A stretch of DNA of 64,000 nt from NCBI GenBank assembly GCA_036505615.1, contig DASXTB010000409.1, positions 1 through 64,000 of the forward strand. The letters are read 5' to 3'. Below the pieces are notes generated by a model. That model ran no database searches. It had not been told where the DNA came from and worked only from the letters and a program-made list of their open reading frames with translations. Made by a program: the position numbers and the translations under genes. Position 1 is the first letter of the stretch. Each line of letters opens with the position of its first letter. Origin of the DNA: DASXTB01 sp036505615 (GTDB lineage Bacteria > Acidobacteriota > UBA6911 > JACQSX01). This document shows positions 50,693-59,365 of this stretch, in pieces.

Positions 50693-52086
50693 TGTTTACA
50701 GAATTCTTCCATCGCCTGGCGCGCCAGCGCAATTTGACCAGCCCGGCGCACTTCTTTTTTCCCCCGCATTTCGACAGGCGGCAGCAACCCAAAGTTTATG
50801 TTCATCGGCTGAAAGCTCGCCGAATCTGCCTGGGTGATGTAATGCAGAAGGCTCCCAATTGCGGTCTCTCGAGGAAACTCGAGCGGGTTGCCTCCTGAAG
50901 CCACTCGCATGGCATTCCATCCGGCAACCAGTCCGGTGGCCATTGATTCGACATACCCCTCCACTCCGCAGATCTGGCCCGCGAAATAGATCTCCGGCCG
51001 AAACTTCAACTGAAGCGCCCGGTTTAGCAGCCGGGGAGCGTTAATAAACGTGTTTCGATGAATCTGGCCCAGCCGGATAAATTCGGCGCGCTCCAGGCCC
51101 GGGATCAGCCGGAAGACTCGCTGCTGTTCCCCGTAGCGAAGGTGATTTTGAAAACCTACCATGTTATACGCGTCGGCCACCAGGTTTTCCTGGCGCAGTT
51201 GTACCACTGCATATGGCTGCAGGCCAGTTCGAGGGTCGCGCAGGCCAACAGGCTTCATAGGGCCAAATCGGAGTGTGTCAAGCCCGCGGCGGGCCAGCTC
51301 CTCGATTGGAAGACAGGCCTCAAAGAACATCGCCTTTTCGAATTCCTTAACAGCGACCGACTCCGCATGCAGAAGAGCGTCGTAGAAGCGCTCGTACTGA
51401 TCGCGTGCCATCGGGCAATTCACATAATCGCCGTCAGCGTGCTGTTGGACTTCCGCTTGTTTACAGGCAGCGTGCTGCGTTTCAGTGGAATGACCGGTTT
51501 CCTGTGGAGACTCAGCCCGCCGCTTCTCTTCCAAAATTCGATGATCGTATCGCGAGCGCCGAAAAACCTTGTCCCAATCAATCGAGTCGGATTCCACGAT
51601 GGGACTGATGGCATCGTAAAAATAGAGCGCCGCTTCACCGGTCATCTCCTTAATGAAGCGCGAAAGTCCCGGTGAGGTGAGCGGCCCGGTGGCGATGATG
51701 GCAATTTGGCCCGCGGGAATCTCGACCACTTCGGACCTTTCTACGCGGATTGAGGGATGGTTTTGCAGGGTCTGTGAAATCGTCTGGCTGAACTTTTCCC
51801 GATCCACGGCAAGAGCCGCTCCGGCCGGAACTTTGACCCGGTCGGCAATGGAGATTAGCAGAGAGCCGCACCGCCGCAGTTCCCATTTCAGCTGGTGTGG
51901 CGCGCTCCCCTCGAGGTCGGACTTGAACGAATTGCTGCACACCAGCTCGCCCAGCCAGTCGGTTTGATGAGCCGCGGTCTTGACCGCAGGCCGCATTTCA
52001 AACAGGCAAACCTTGCCGCCCTGCTGCGCAATCTGCCACGCAGCCTCTGACCCTGCCAGTCCACCACCGATGACCCAGATCTCCAT
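50647..52086 (-). CDS. trmFO: tRNA m5U54 methyltransferase TrmFO (folate/FAD-dependent)
   Basis: A 479-residue FAD protein that methylates U54 of tRNA using methylenetetrahydrofolate. From ATG 52086: 'MEIWVIGGGLAGSEAAWQIA' (dinucleotide-binding loop), 'TDWLGELVCSNSFKSD', 'YFYDAISPIVESDSIDWDKV', 'YVNCPMARDQYERFY', 'MKPVGLRDPRTGLQPYAVVQ' and 'AGQICGVEGYVESMATG' are all diagnostic. It is longer than most TrmFO: there is an insert of about 30 residues ('GHSTETQHAACKQAEVQQHA') before the NCPM motif and a repeat-derived C-terminus ('LQVAGRTSQVPSP'). Confidence 0.95.
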   Translation of the reverse strand: MEIWVIGGGLAGSEAAWQIAQQGGKVCLFEMRPAVKTAAHQTDWLGELVCSNSFKSDLEGSAPHQLKWELRRCGSLLISIADRVKVPAGAALAVDREKFSQTISQTLQNHPSIRVERSEVVEIPAGQIAIIATGPLTSPGLSRFIKEMTGEAALYFYDAISPIVESDSIDWDKVFRRSRYDHRILEEKRRAESPQETGHSTETQHAACKQAEVQQHADGDYVNCPMARDQYERFYDALLHAESVAVKEFEKAMFFEACLPIEELARRGLDTLRFGPMKPVGLRDPRTGLQPYAVVQLRQENLVADAYNMVGFQNHLRYGEQQRVFRLIPGLERAEFIRLGQIHRNTFINAPRLLNRALQLKFRPEIYFAGQICGVEGYVESMATGLVAGWNAMRVASGGNPLEFPRETAIGSLLHYITQADSASFQPMNINFGLLPPVEMRGKKEVRRAGQIALARQAMEEFCKQRLQVAGRTSQVPSP

Positions 52087-52239
52087 GGTATTAAATGGGA
52101 CACGGATGAACACGGAATACACGGATGAAGCCCCCGTCGCGGCCGGTCAAGAGACCGGTTCAGTATGTGGTTGGTCGGCCGCGACGGGGGCTTCATCCGT
52201 GTATTCCGTGTTCATCCGTGTCCTGATAAAACGGCAAGA
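52087..52239. repeat. Exact 48-bp inverted repeat upstream of trmFO
   Basis: Arms 52098-52145 and 52176-52223 are perfect inverted copies with a 30-bp loop. The arm reads ACACGGATGA-type units followed by 'AAGCCCCCGTCGCGGCCG'. It fills the gap between the NtrX-like gene and trmFO and ends 11 bp before the trmFO start codon. Confidence 0.93.
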
Positions 52240-53592
52240 TCAAAAATCCAAATCATACATCTTCAACTTCTTATATAAATTGCTGCGCTCCACCTTGATC
52301 GCTTCCGCGGTCTTACTGACGTTTCCCTGATGCTCGATCAGCTTCCTCAGAATGAATTCCTTTTCGAATTGCTCTCTTGCTTCATGCAGCGAGGCGTTGT
52401 CGTAAGGGCTGGACGCCAGCGCCGTGGATTCCAGAATATTGGTGGGCAGCGCGTAAACATCGATTCGCGGGCCAGGAACCATGATGACCAGCCGCTCAAT
52501 TACGTTTTTCAACTCGCGGATGTTCCCCGGCCAGGAATAGCTCTGGAATTTTTCCATCACATCCGGCGTGATTTCTTTAGGCGTCTTTCCATAGCTAACA
52601 GAGAATCGCGCCACAAAATAATCCACCAGAGCGGGGATGTCTTCCTTGCGCTCGCGCAACGGAGGCACCTGGAAAGGAATAACATTCAATCGGTAATAAA
52701 GATCTTCGCGGAAATTTCCCCGCTCAATTTCCGCCTCCAGATTCTTGTTAGTAGCCGCGACAACTCTTACGTCGATTTCCACTTCATCGTTGCTTCCCAC
52801 CATGTGAAAGCGCTGTTCTTCGAGCACTCGTAGTACCTTCGATTGCGTGCGGGGGCTCATGTCTCCCACCTCGTCCAGAAAAAGAGTTCCTCCGTCGGCG
52901 AGCTGAAGCTTCCCCTTCTTGCTCTCGGTAGCGCCGGTGTAGGCTCCTTTCACGTGGCCGAAAAGCTCGCTTTCGATTAAATCCTCAGGAATGGCGGCGC
53001 AGTTGACCTCCACATAAGGGTGGCTCCAGCGCAGGCTCTGCCGGTGAATATGTTTGGCGACCAGCTCTTTTCCGGTGCCATTTTCACCGTAAATGAGAAT
53101 GCGACCGTTGGTGGGAGCGGCGTAGGCAATCTGCTGGCGCAGCGCTTTCATCGGAACGGAATTGCCGATCATCACGGCTTCGGCGAAAAGCTGATTGCGG
53201 AGGGTCTCGTTTTCCTCTTCAAGTTTTTTCTGTTTGAGCGCGTTATTGACCACCAACAGTGTCTTATCGATCGAGAGAGGCTTCTCAATGAAATCGAACG
53301 CGCCCAGTTTGGTAGCCCGTACCGCCGTCTCAATGGTGCCGTGCCCCGAGATGATCACTACGGCGCAATTTTTCTTGAAACTTTGTATTGCTTCCAGTGT
53401 CTGCAGGCCGTCTATTTGCGGGAGCCACACGTCCAGCAGTATGAGATCGAAGTCTTTCTCCGCCAGGCGATCCAGGCACTCCTCGCCGCTGCCGACCGTC
53501 TCCACGCGAAACCCTTCATCTTCCAGAATGGCGCGCAGTGACGTTTGGACGCCCATCTCGTCATCCACTACCAGAATTCTTCCTTTGGACAT
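52240..53592 (-). CDS. NtrC/NtrX family sigma-54-dependent response regulator
   Basis: A 450-residue regulator. Receiver 1-120 (phospho-Asp in 'FDLILLDVWLPQIDG'), AAA+ domain about 145-375 with Walker A 'ILIYGENGTGKELVAKHI', sigma-54 loop 'VKGAYTGATESKKG' (GAYTGA in place of the usual GAFTGA), Walker B 'GGTLFLDEVGDM' and 'FREDLYYRLNVIPFQVPPLR'. The C-terminal Fis-type HTH is 'GNVSKTAEAIKVERSNLYKK'. It activates sigma-54 promoters when phosphorylated. The NtrY-like kinase gene lies 122 bp upstream on the same strand, the likely partner. Confidence 0.93.
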   Translation of the reverse strand: MSKGRILVVDDEMGVQTSLRAILEDEGFRVETVGSGEECLDRLAEKDFDLILLDVWLPQIDGLQTLEAIQSFKKNCAVVIISGHGTIETAVRATKLGAFDFIEKPLSIDKTLLVVNNALKQKKLEEENETLRNQLFAEAVMIGNSVPMKALRQQIAYAAPTNGRILIYGENGTGKELVAKHIHRQSLRWSHPYVEVNCAAIPEDLIESELFGHVKGAYTGATESKKGKLQLADGGTLFLDEVGDMSPRTQSKVLRVLEEQRFHMVGSNDEVEIDVRVVAATNKNLEAEIERGNFREDLYYRLNVIPFQVPPLRERKEDIPALVDYFVARFSVSYGKTPKEITPDVMEKFQSYSWPGNIRELKNVIERLVIMVPGPRIDVYALPTNILESTALASSPYDNASLHEAREQFEKEFILRKLIEHQGNVSKTAEAIKVERSNLYKKLKMYDLDF

Positions 53593-53714
53593 GGTCCTAC
53601 CAATGACTAACAGGACACTGAAAAACTCACCGCGAAGGCGCGAAGAACGCGAACGCTGGGTGTTGACGCGGAACCCCTAGTTGTTGGCGTATCCATCGCA
53701 CAGTCATCCAATAA

Positions 53715-55949
53715 TTAAACGGAAATCTTTGCCTCACTGCGATTCTGTGCCGCCGAGACTGGGAGCTCGATCACAAAACGCGAGCCCCTCGGCAGATTCG
53801 CCTCCGCCCGAATATTGCCATGATGTTCGGAAACTATCTGCCGCACAATGGCCAGCCCCAGGCCGGTGCCCTGCTTCTTGGTAGAGAAGTAGGGGAGAAA
53901 AAGTTTTTCATAATCCTCCGCGGCAATTCCGGGACCATTGTCGGTCACCTCGATGCGCACCAATTCGCGGTCCTTTTGCATGCGGGTCCGGATCTCAATT
54001 CGCTTTTCGAACCCCGAGCCGTGCATCGCTTCCACAGCGTTGTCGATAAGATTCACAAAAACCCGTTTCATCTGCTCGGGATCGGCCGCCGTCTCGGGCA
54101 TCACTTTGTCATAGTCTTTGTTGATTTGAAGATCGCCGAAGCGGCCATCATACAAGTCCAGCGTTTCGTCGATAATCTGATGGATGTTCAGCAGCACGGG
54201 CTTGCTTAGCGGCAACCTGGCAAAGCGCGAGAACTCATCGACCATTTCCTTCAGTACCTGGCTTTCGTGCTGAATAGTGCGGGTGGAATCTTCCAGAATT
54301 CCGGCAAATTCTGCGCCCGCCCGTTCCCTGGATGGGCCTTCCTGCTCGCGCATTTTCCTGAACTTCTTGAGCAGGCGCTCGGCGGTGAGCTGAATAGGCG
54401 TGAGCGGATTCTTAATTTCGTGAGCCAGTCGCCGCGCTACTTCCTGCCAGGCTGCAAACTTCTCGGCTCGAATGAATTCCGTCAGGTCATCCAGCACCAG
54501 CAAGTAACTCATCTTGCCGGAGGCGGGATCCAAGTGCGAAGTAGCGGTAACGGCTACGTGGACTGGAGAAAGGTGATGGGAAAAAATCAATTCCCTCCGA
54601 TGGGCCCCGAAAAGCCGGGCGCGGCGGAGCAGAGCTTCTACCGGGCGGTTCTCGTCGCCGGGAATAAGATCGGCCAGGCGTTTTCCCAGTAATTGGCGCT
54701 CGTCGCGGTTAAAAATTTTACCGGCCGCGACGTTGGCGGTCTGGATGGTGAATTCTTCGTCCAGAGACAGGACGGCAGTGCCGATGTTTTGCAGGATCGT
54801 CTCGATGATATTTCTGCGCCGCTCTAATTCAGCATTGGCGACCCGCAAAGATTCGCTGGAGCGTTCGATCTCTTTCCTATTGGACTCAAGCTGGGAGGTC
54901 ATCTCATTGAAGGAATTCACCAGCTCTTCGAGTTCATCGGTGGCCGGGCAATGGATCCGGTAACCCAGATCGCCGGCGGCCACTCTGCGCGAACCTTCCG
55001 CCAACGCCTCGATTGGGACGGTGATTTTCTTTGCCGTGTAAAGTCCAAACCAGGTAAAACCGAACATGACAGTCAGGGTGGTCAGGCCAAGCAAGATGAA
55101 GTAGTTCTGCTTCAAGGCTCGAAGCTTGCCGCCAGTCTCCTGCGAAATGGTTTGCGCCACGGTCTCGGCTTTCCGAATCTCAGCGGCGTGGTAGGCCACA
55201 GAAATAGGAATGGTGGAGAGGGCGGCGGCGACGCCGTTGCGGATGGGCAAGACAGTGATTAAATCTTCACGAGTGGATTTTTCCGGCTCGCCAAAATGCG
55301 CGCTCATAGGCTGGGCGCTCAGCAGCGACCGGTGCCAAGAACTGCGGTTCGTTACGCCCCCAAGCGAACCGGCCGAGAATGTTTGATCGCCTTGCCTCCA
55401 GTAAACGTAGTCGAAATTGCCCGCCGCAAGCGTTTCGCGCAGCACTCGCATGGGGTGATCGGTCTCCTTCTCCATCCGGTCTCGCAGCCGTTCCAGCAGA
55501 AGCATGTCAGTTGAGCCGATCGCCCGGTAGTAGCTCTCGGCTATTGCCTCGGAATGTGAGAGCACTTGCTTGGCCGGAGCGTTAAACCACTGAGTAAGGG
55601 TGGTGTTGATCAAGGCAAAGGCGATCAAAAGCAGCGACAGTGATGGAAGCAGGGAAAGCACGATCAGCACGGTGACCAGTTTTACCTTGATCTTCGACCC
55701 AATACGTTCGTGCCGATATTCGAAGAAGAGCTTGATCAGATTTCGAAGCAGAAAAAAACTGAGAGCGAGAACCACCAGGAAATTGATGGCAAAGACGGCG
55801 GCCCAGAGATTCAGATTTTCAAGAAACCGGGCATTGCCTACGGACGAAGGATTCAAAAAGAACTGGCTGATGAGAAACAACAGCAGGAAAAACACTAGAG
55901 CCCCACCCAGCCAATAGATCTGCCTTTGGATCGACTTTTTTTCGCTCAT
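53715..55949 (-). CDS. NtrY-like membrane sensor histidine kinase
   Basis: A 744-residue kinase from ATG 55949. Membrane segments lie at about 13-33, 45-66, 92-115 and about 285-305; the last two flank a periplasmic sensor region. HAMP (about 305-360), PAS (about 385-490, 'NIGTAVLSLDEEFTIQTANV'), HisKA with 'RRLAHEIKNPLTPIQLTAER' and an HATPase domain ('NLIDNAVEAMHGSGF', 'VTDNGPGIAAEDYEKLFLPY', 'GTGLGLAIVRQIV'). The order matches NtrY, which pairs with NtrX in nitrogen or redox control. Divergent from argR. Confidence 0.92.
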   Translation of the reverse strand: MSEKKSIQRQIYWLGGALVFFLLLFLISQFFLNPSSVGNARFLENLNLWAAVFAINFLVVLALSFFLLRNLIKLFFEYRHERIGSKIKVKLVTVLIVLSLLPSLSLLLIAFALINTTLTQWFNAPAKQVLSHSEAIAESYYRAIGSTDMLLLERLRDRMEKETDHPMRVLRETLAAGNFDYVYWRQGDQTFSAGSLGGVTNRSSWHRSLLSAQPMSAHFGEPEKSTREDLITVLPIRNGVAAALSTIPISVAYHAAEIRKAETVAQTISQETGGKLRALKQNYFILLGLTTLTVMFGFTWFGLYTAKKITVPIEALAEGSRRVAAGDLGYRIHCPATDELEELVNSFNEMTSQLESNRKEIERSSESLRVANAELERRRNIIETILQNIGTAVLSLDEEFTIQTANVAAGKIFNRDERQLLGKRLADLIPGDENRPVEALLRRARLFGAHRRELIFSHHLSPVHVAVTATSHLDPASGKMSYLLVLDDLTEFIRAEKFAAWQEVARRLAHEIKNPLTPIQLTAERLLKKFRKMREQEGPSRERAGAEFAGILEDSTRTIQHESQVLKEMVDEFSRFARLPLSKPVLLNIHQIIDETLDLYDGRFGDLQINKDYDKVMPETAADPEQMKRVFVNLIDNAVEAMHGSGFEKRIEIRTRMQKDRELVRIEVTDNGPGIAAEDYEKLFLPYFSTKKQGTGLGLAIVRQIVSEHHGNIRAEANLPRGSRFVIELPVSAAQNRSEAKISV

Positions 55950-56074
55950 CTGAGCCGCCGGATCTATTTTAGCCCGACATCGCCTACGAGGCTCGGTGTT
56001 TCGGCGTCTGGAGCAAAAACGTTCAACCGCGAAGGGCGGTGAATGTTTTTGAAAATCCGGGCAAGGCGCCGGTT

Positions 56075-56104
56075 TTGAGCTAGGCAACGGAATTGCGCTA
56101 GAAT
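56075..56104 (+). promoter_or_regulatory. Candidate argR promoter giving a near-leaderless transcript
   Basis: TTGAGC (56075-56080), 18-bp spacer, TAGAAT (56099-56104). The ATG at 56114 is only 9 bases after the -10 box, so the transcript would start at or next to the start codon. No Shine-Dalgarno is seen, which agrees. Confidence 0.45.
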
Positions 56105-56113
56105 GCCCACGAC

Positions 56114-56578
56114 ATGTCGCCGACTGGCAAGAGACAACGCCAGACCCTGATTCGCAGGATTATCGCTGAAGAGGAAATCTTCAGCCAGGAAGAATTGCGA
56201 AATGAACTGCTGAAGCGCTCGGTGAATGTTACGCAGGCCACTCTTTCCCGCGACATCGCCGAGCTGGGCCTGGTAAAACAGTCCTCCACGGGAACCTACA
56301 CGCTTCCTGAAAACGTGACTGAACATACAGAGGCTCACGCCATTTTGGCCCGCATGCGCCAACTGGTTCAGGAGATCGATTTCTCAGGCAACCTGGTGCT
56401 GGTCAAGACCGCGCCAGGCGACGCGCAAGCAGCGGGACTTGCCATGGACCACCTTCAATTCAAGGAAGTGGTGGGAACCATCGCCGGCGACGATACCCTG
56501 CTCGTGGTGATACGGGCAAAATACAAAGCATCGGGCTTTGCCAGAAAACTGGAGAAAATGCTGGCAGGAGAAGGCTAG
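56114..56578 (+). CDS. argR: Arginine repressor ArgR
   Basis: A 154-residue ArgR. N-terminal winged helix ('RQRQTLIRRIIAEEEIFSQE', 'VTQATLSRDIAELGLVK') and C-terminal hexamerisation/arginine-binding domain ('NLVLVKTAPGDAQAAGLAMD', 'VVGTIAGDDTLLVVIRAK'; the GDD is part of the arginine pocket). It represses arginine biosynthesis when arginine is bound. It faces the argGHF operon 3' to 3', and ARG-box-like sites lie before argG. Its stop codon lies at the edge of a heptamer tract. Confidence 0.94.
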   Translation: MSPTGKRQRQTLIRRIIAEEEIFSQEELRNELLKRSVNVTQATLSRDIAELGLVKQSSTGTYTLPENVTEHTEAHAILARMRQLVQEIDFSGNLVLVKTAPGDAQAAGLAMDHLQFKEVVGTIAGDDTLLVVIRAKYKASGFARKLEKMLAGEG

Positions 56579-56995
56579 GAGGCAGGAAGCAGGAGGCAGG
56601 AAGCAAACGGCAGGAAGCAGGAAGCAGGAAGCAGGAGGCAGGAGCCAGGAGGCAGGAGGCAGGAGGCAGACGGCAGAAGGCGGAGGCAGAAAGCGGAAGG
56701 CCGAAGGCGGAAAGCGGAAGGCAGTAGACAGAAAGCGGAAGGCGGAAAGTGGAATGCAGCAGGCGATGGCTTACAAGGCGTCATCTGTCATTCGTCATTT
56801 GTTACCCACAACGACAGACGACGATTTGATACGTGAACTGTCTTCTGCCTTCCGCTTTCTGCCTGCTGCTTTCTGCCTGCTGCTTTCTGCCTTCTGCTTT
56901 CTGCCTCCTGCTTTCTGCCTTCCGCCTTCCGCTTTCTGCCTACAGCCTTCCGCTTTCTGCCTACAGCCTTCCGCTTTCCGCCTTCCGCCTTAAAC
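56575..56995. repeat. Inverted heptamer tract, unit GGAAGCA / TGCTTCC
   Basis: Left arm 56578-56760 (GGAAGCA, GGAGGCA, GGCAGAA), right arm about 56840-56990 (TTCTGCC, TTCCGCC, TTTCTGC). The loop of about 80 bp is unique. It fills the whole gap between convergent argR and argF; no gene inside. The family recurs in the 3' end of argG (59400-59505). Confidence 0.9.
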
Positions 56996-57955
56996 GAACT
57001 CCCGGTGCAGCGCTTTCAGCAGCAGGGCCTTGTGCACGTGCAGGCGGTTTTCGGCCTGGTCGTAGACGATGGAGCGCGGTCCATCGATAACTGAATCAGA
57101 GACTTCTTCACCCCGGTGCGCGGGAAGGCAGTGCATGAAGAACGCCTTCTTGCCGGCGCGGGTCATCAGTTGTGGAGTCACCTTGTATTGTGCAAAGTCC
57201 CGCAACTTCCTTTCTGCATCCCTCTCCTGGCCCATACTGACCCAGGTGTCTGTGTAAACGGCATCCGCTCCAAAAAGATGGCCCAGATCGTGGCTGAATT
57301 CCACGATGCTGCCGCTCTCCCCGGCAAATTGTGCCGCGCGCCGGCAGCAGAGTGCGTCCGCCTCATAACCGGGAGGCGAGATCAGAGTGAAGTGCATTCC
57401 CAGCAGAGCGCAAATCTGCATCAGCGAGTTACTGACGTTGTTGGGGTCTCCCACGTAAACCAGCTTGCGATGCTTCACCTCACCCCAGCGCTGCTGCAAC
57501 GTCAGGACGTCGGCCAGCACCTGGCAGGGATGTTCAAAATCGCTGAGCGCATTAATCACCGGGATGGATGAATTTCGAGCCAATTCCTCCAGCGTCGATT
57601 GGGAGAATGTTCGAGCAATCACAATGGAGCACCAGCGCTCCAGATTCCTTCCTGTGTCCTTGATCGATTCCCGTTCACCAATCTTCTGCTGCTGGCAATC
57701 CAGAAAACTGGCCGTACCTCCCATGCTGTGCATTCCAATTTCAAAAGTGAGACGGGTGCGGAGAGAAGGCTTTTCAAACAGCAACACGGCGTGACAGCCG
57801 GAGAGCGAATTCTGATGCGTCTCGGGCGCATTCTTCACCAGACACGCCAGTTGCAGCAGGTCGTGGATGCGTTCCACGCTGAGATCGGAGATCGCAAGCA
57901 GATGTTTCGGCCAGTCCCCCGCTGGATTCGTCTTAGGCTTCTTCAAGTTCTTCAT
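56990..57955 (-). CDS. argF: Ornithine carbamoyltransferase
   Basis: A 321-residue enzyme making citrulline from ornithine and carbamoyl phosphate. Carbamoyl-phosphate site 'LLFEKPSLRTRLTFEIGMHS' near residue 60, 'NALSDFEHPCQVLADVLTL' (HPxQ), 'VYVGDPNNVSNSLMQICA' and the ornithine/proton-transfer loop 'FFMHCLPAHRGEEVSDSVID' are intact. ATG 57955 with AGGAG upstream gives the family N-terminus; the frame upstream to 58063 only overlaps argH. The first codons overlap the end of argH by 23 bp. Third gene of the arginine operon. Confidence 0.95.
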   Translation of the reverse strand: MKNLKKPKTNPAGDWPKHLLAISDLSVERIHDLLQLACLVKNAPETHQNSLSGCHAVLLFEKPSLRTRLTFEIGMHSMGGTASFLDCQQQKIGERESIKDTGRNLERWCSIVIARTFSQSTLEELARNSSIPVINALSDFEHPCQVLADVLTLQQRWGEVKHRKLVYVGDPNNVSNSLMQICALLGMHFTLISPPGYEADALCCRRAAQFAGESGSIVEFSHDLGHLFGADAVYTDTWVSMGQERDAERKLRDFAQYKVTPQLMTRAGKKAFFMHCLPAHRGEEVSDSVIDGPRSIVYDQAENRLHVHKALLLKALHREFV

Positions 57956-59330
57956 CAAGCTCCTGAATTTTCTTTTGAATGAAGTCAGGGTTAGGGCTTC
58001 CCAGCGTCTTTTTGCGTCGCAGCGAAGCGCCGGGCGCAAAATTATCAAAAATGTCTTCTTCAAAAACGGGATGGTGCTGCTGGAATTCCTGCAGCGTCCA
58101 ATGGCGCCAGTTCTTGCGTGTCTTCAGGTATTCCTGGACCATGCGGCCCACTACCGCGTGAGCTTCGCGGAAGGCGACGCCGTGAGAGACCAAGTATTCG
58201 GCAAGATCGGTGGCCATCAGCAACGGATCGGAGGCAGCGGCGTTGACGCTCTCTTCGTTGACGCCGATGCCATGGATGACGCGCTCCAGCACCGGCAACA
58301 CGGCAAGCACCGTTTCAGCCGCCTGGAAGAGGAACAGCTTGTCCTCTTGCATGTCGCGGCTGTAGCCGCTGGGGAGGCCTTTCATCAGTGTCAGCGCGCT
58401 CATCAGATTTCCCACCACACTGGCGGTTTTCCCCCGCATCAGCTCCAGCGCGTCGGGATTTTTTTTGTGCGGCATCAAGCTCGAGCCGGTGCAGAGGGAG
58501 TCCTCCAGCCGAATGAAATCAAATTCGGAGGAACACCACAGAATCAGGTCTTCGCACAAGCGGCTCACATGTGTCATCAGAATGGCCGCATCACTGAGGA
58601 ATTCCAGCAGCCAGTCGCGATCGCCCACCGTGTCGATACTGTTGGCCGTGGGCCCCCGAAATCCCAGCACCCGGGCGGTAAATTTACGGTCAATCGGCAG
58701 GGTGCTGCCCGCGATGGCGCCCGAACCAAGCGGCGAGAACTGGAGGCGCTCCTCCAAATCCTTAAGCCGCGCGCGATCGCGCTGGAACATTTCATACAGC
58801 GCCAGCCAGTAATGTGCCAGGCTTACCAACTGTGCCCGCTGCAAGTGAGTGTAAGCCGGGATGGTGACGGTCAGATCACGCTTGGCTGACTTGAGAAGCG
58901 CGCGCTGAACGTCGCGCAGGCGCCAGTCGATCAAACGCAATTGGTCGCGCAAATAGAGCATCGAGTCGACGGCAACCTGGTCGTTGCGGCTGCGGCCGGT
59001 GTGAAGCTTGTCGGCGGCCTGGCCATACATCTCCTTGAGCTTGAATTCAACGAAGCTATGAATGTCCTCGTGCTTCTCGACTTCTTTCCAGTCGTTCTCA
59101 GCCTCGCATTGAACCAGTTTCTTGTGCAGGACGCTGATACCGTTGAGCAGCTGTTCGGCCTCGCTCTGCGTCAGCAGTCCCTGCTGTTCCAGCATCAGCA
59201 CGTGGGCGCAGCTTCCCTGCAGGTCGTAGCGCCACAATTTCCGGTCAAACCAGGACGAGCGGGTGAAATTGTCGATGATTTCTTCCAGCGGGCTCTGGAA
59301 TCGATTCGCCCAAAGTTTTTGTGTAGTCAT
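57933..59330 (-). CDS. argH: Argininosuccinate lyase
   Basis: A 465-residue fumarase-superfamily lyase splitting argininosuccinate into arginine and fumarate. Signatures '[20 protein letters not shown]' near residue 95, '[20 protein letters not shown]' (catalytic His) and the mobile loop '[20 protein letters not shown]' near 280. ATG 59330 is preferred to GTG 59336 because AGGG lies 6 bases before it. Second gene of the operon, 35 bp after argG. Confidence 0.95.
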   Translation of the reverse strand: MTTQKLWANRFQSPLEEIIDNFTRSSWFDRKLWRYDLQGSCAHVLMLEQQGLLTQSEAEQLLNGISVLHKKLVQCEAENDWKEVEKHEDIHSFVEFKLKEMYGQAADKLHTGRSRNDQVAVDSMLYLRDQLRLIDWRLRDVQRALLKSAKRDLTVTIPAYTHLQRAQLVSLAHYWLALYEMFQRDRARLKDLEERLQFSPLGSGAIAGSTLPIDRKFTARVLGFRGPTANSIDTVGDRDWLLEFLSDAAILMTHVSRLCEDLILWCSSEFDFIRLEDSLCTGSSLMPHKKNPDALELMRGKTASVVGNLMSALTLMKGLPSGYSRDMQEDKLFLFQAAETVLAVLPVLERVIHGIGVNEESVNAAASDPLLMATDLAEYLVSHGVAFREAHAVVGRMVQEYLKTRKNWRHWTLQEFQQHHPVFEEDIFDNFAPGASLRRKKTLGSPNPDFIQKKIQELDEELEEA

Positions 59331-59365
59331 TGACACCCTGGTTCAGGTCCTTTCCGGTGAATTTA

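Noticed and set aside
56538..56993. Long + strand open frame between argR and argF
   Set aside because: It is made almost wholly of heptamer repeat, which stays open because the units lack stop codons in this frame. No family sequence and no start signal.
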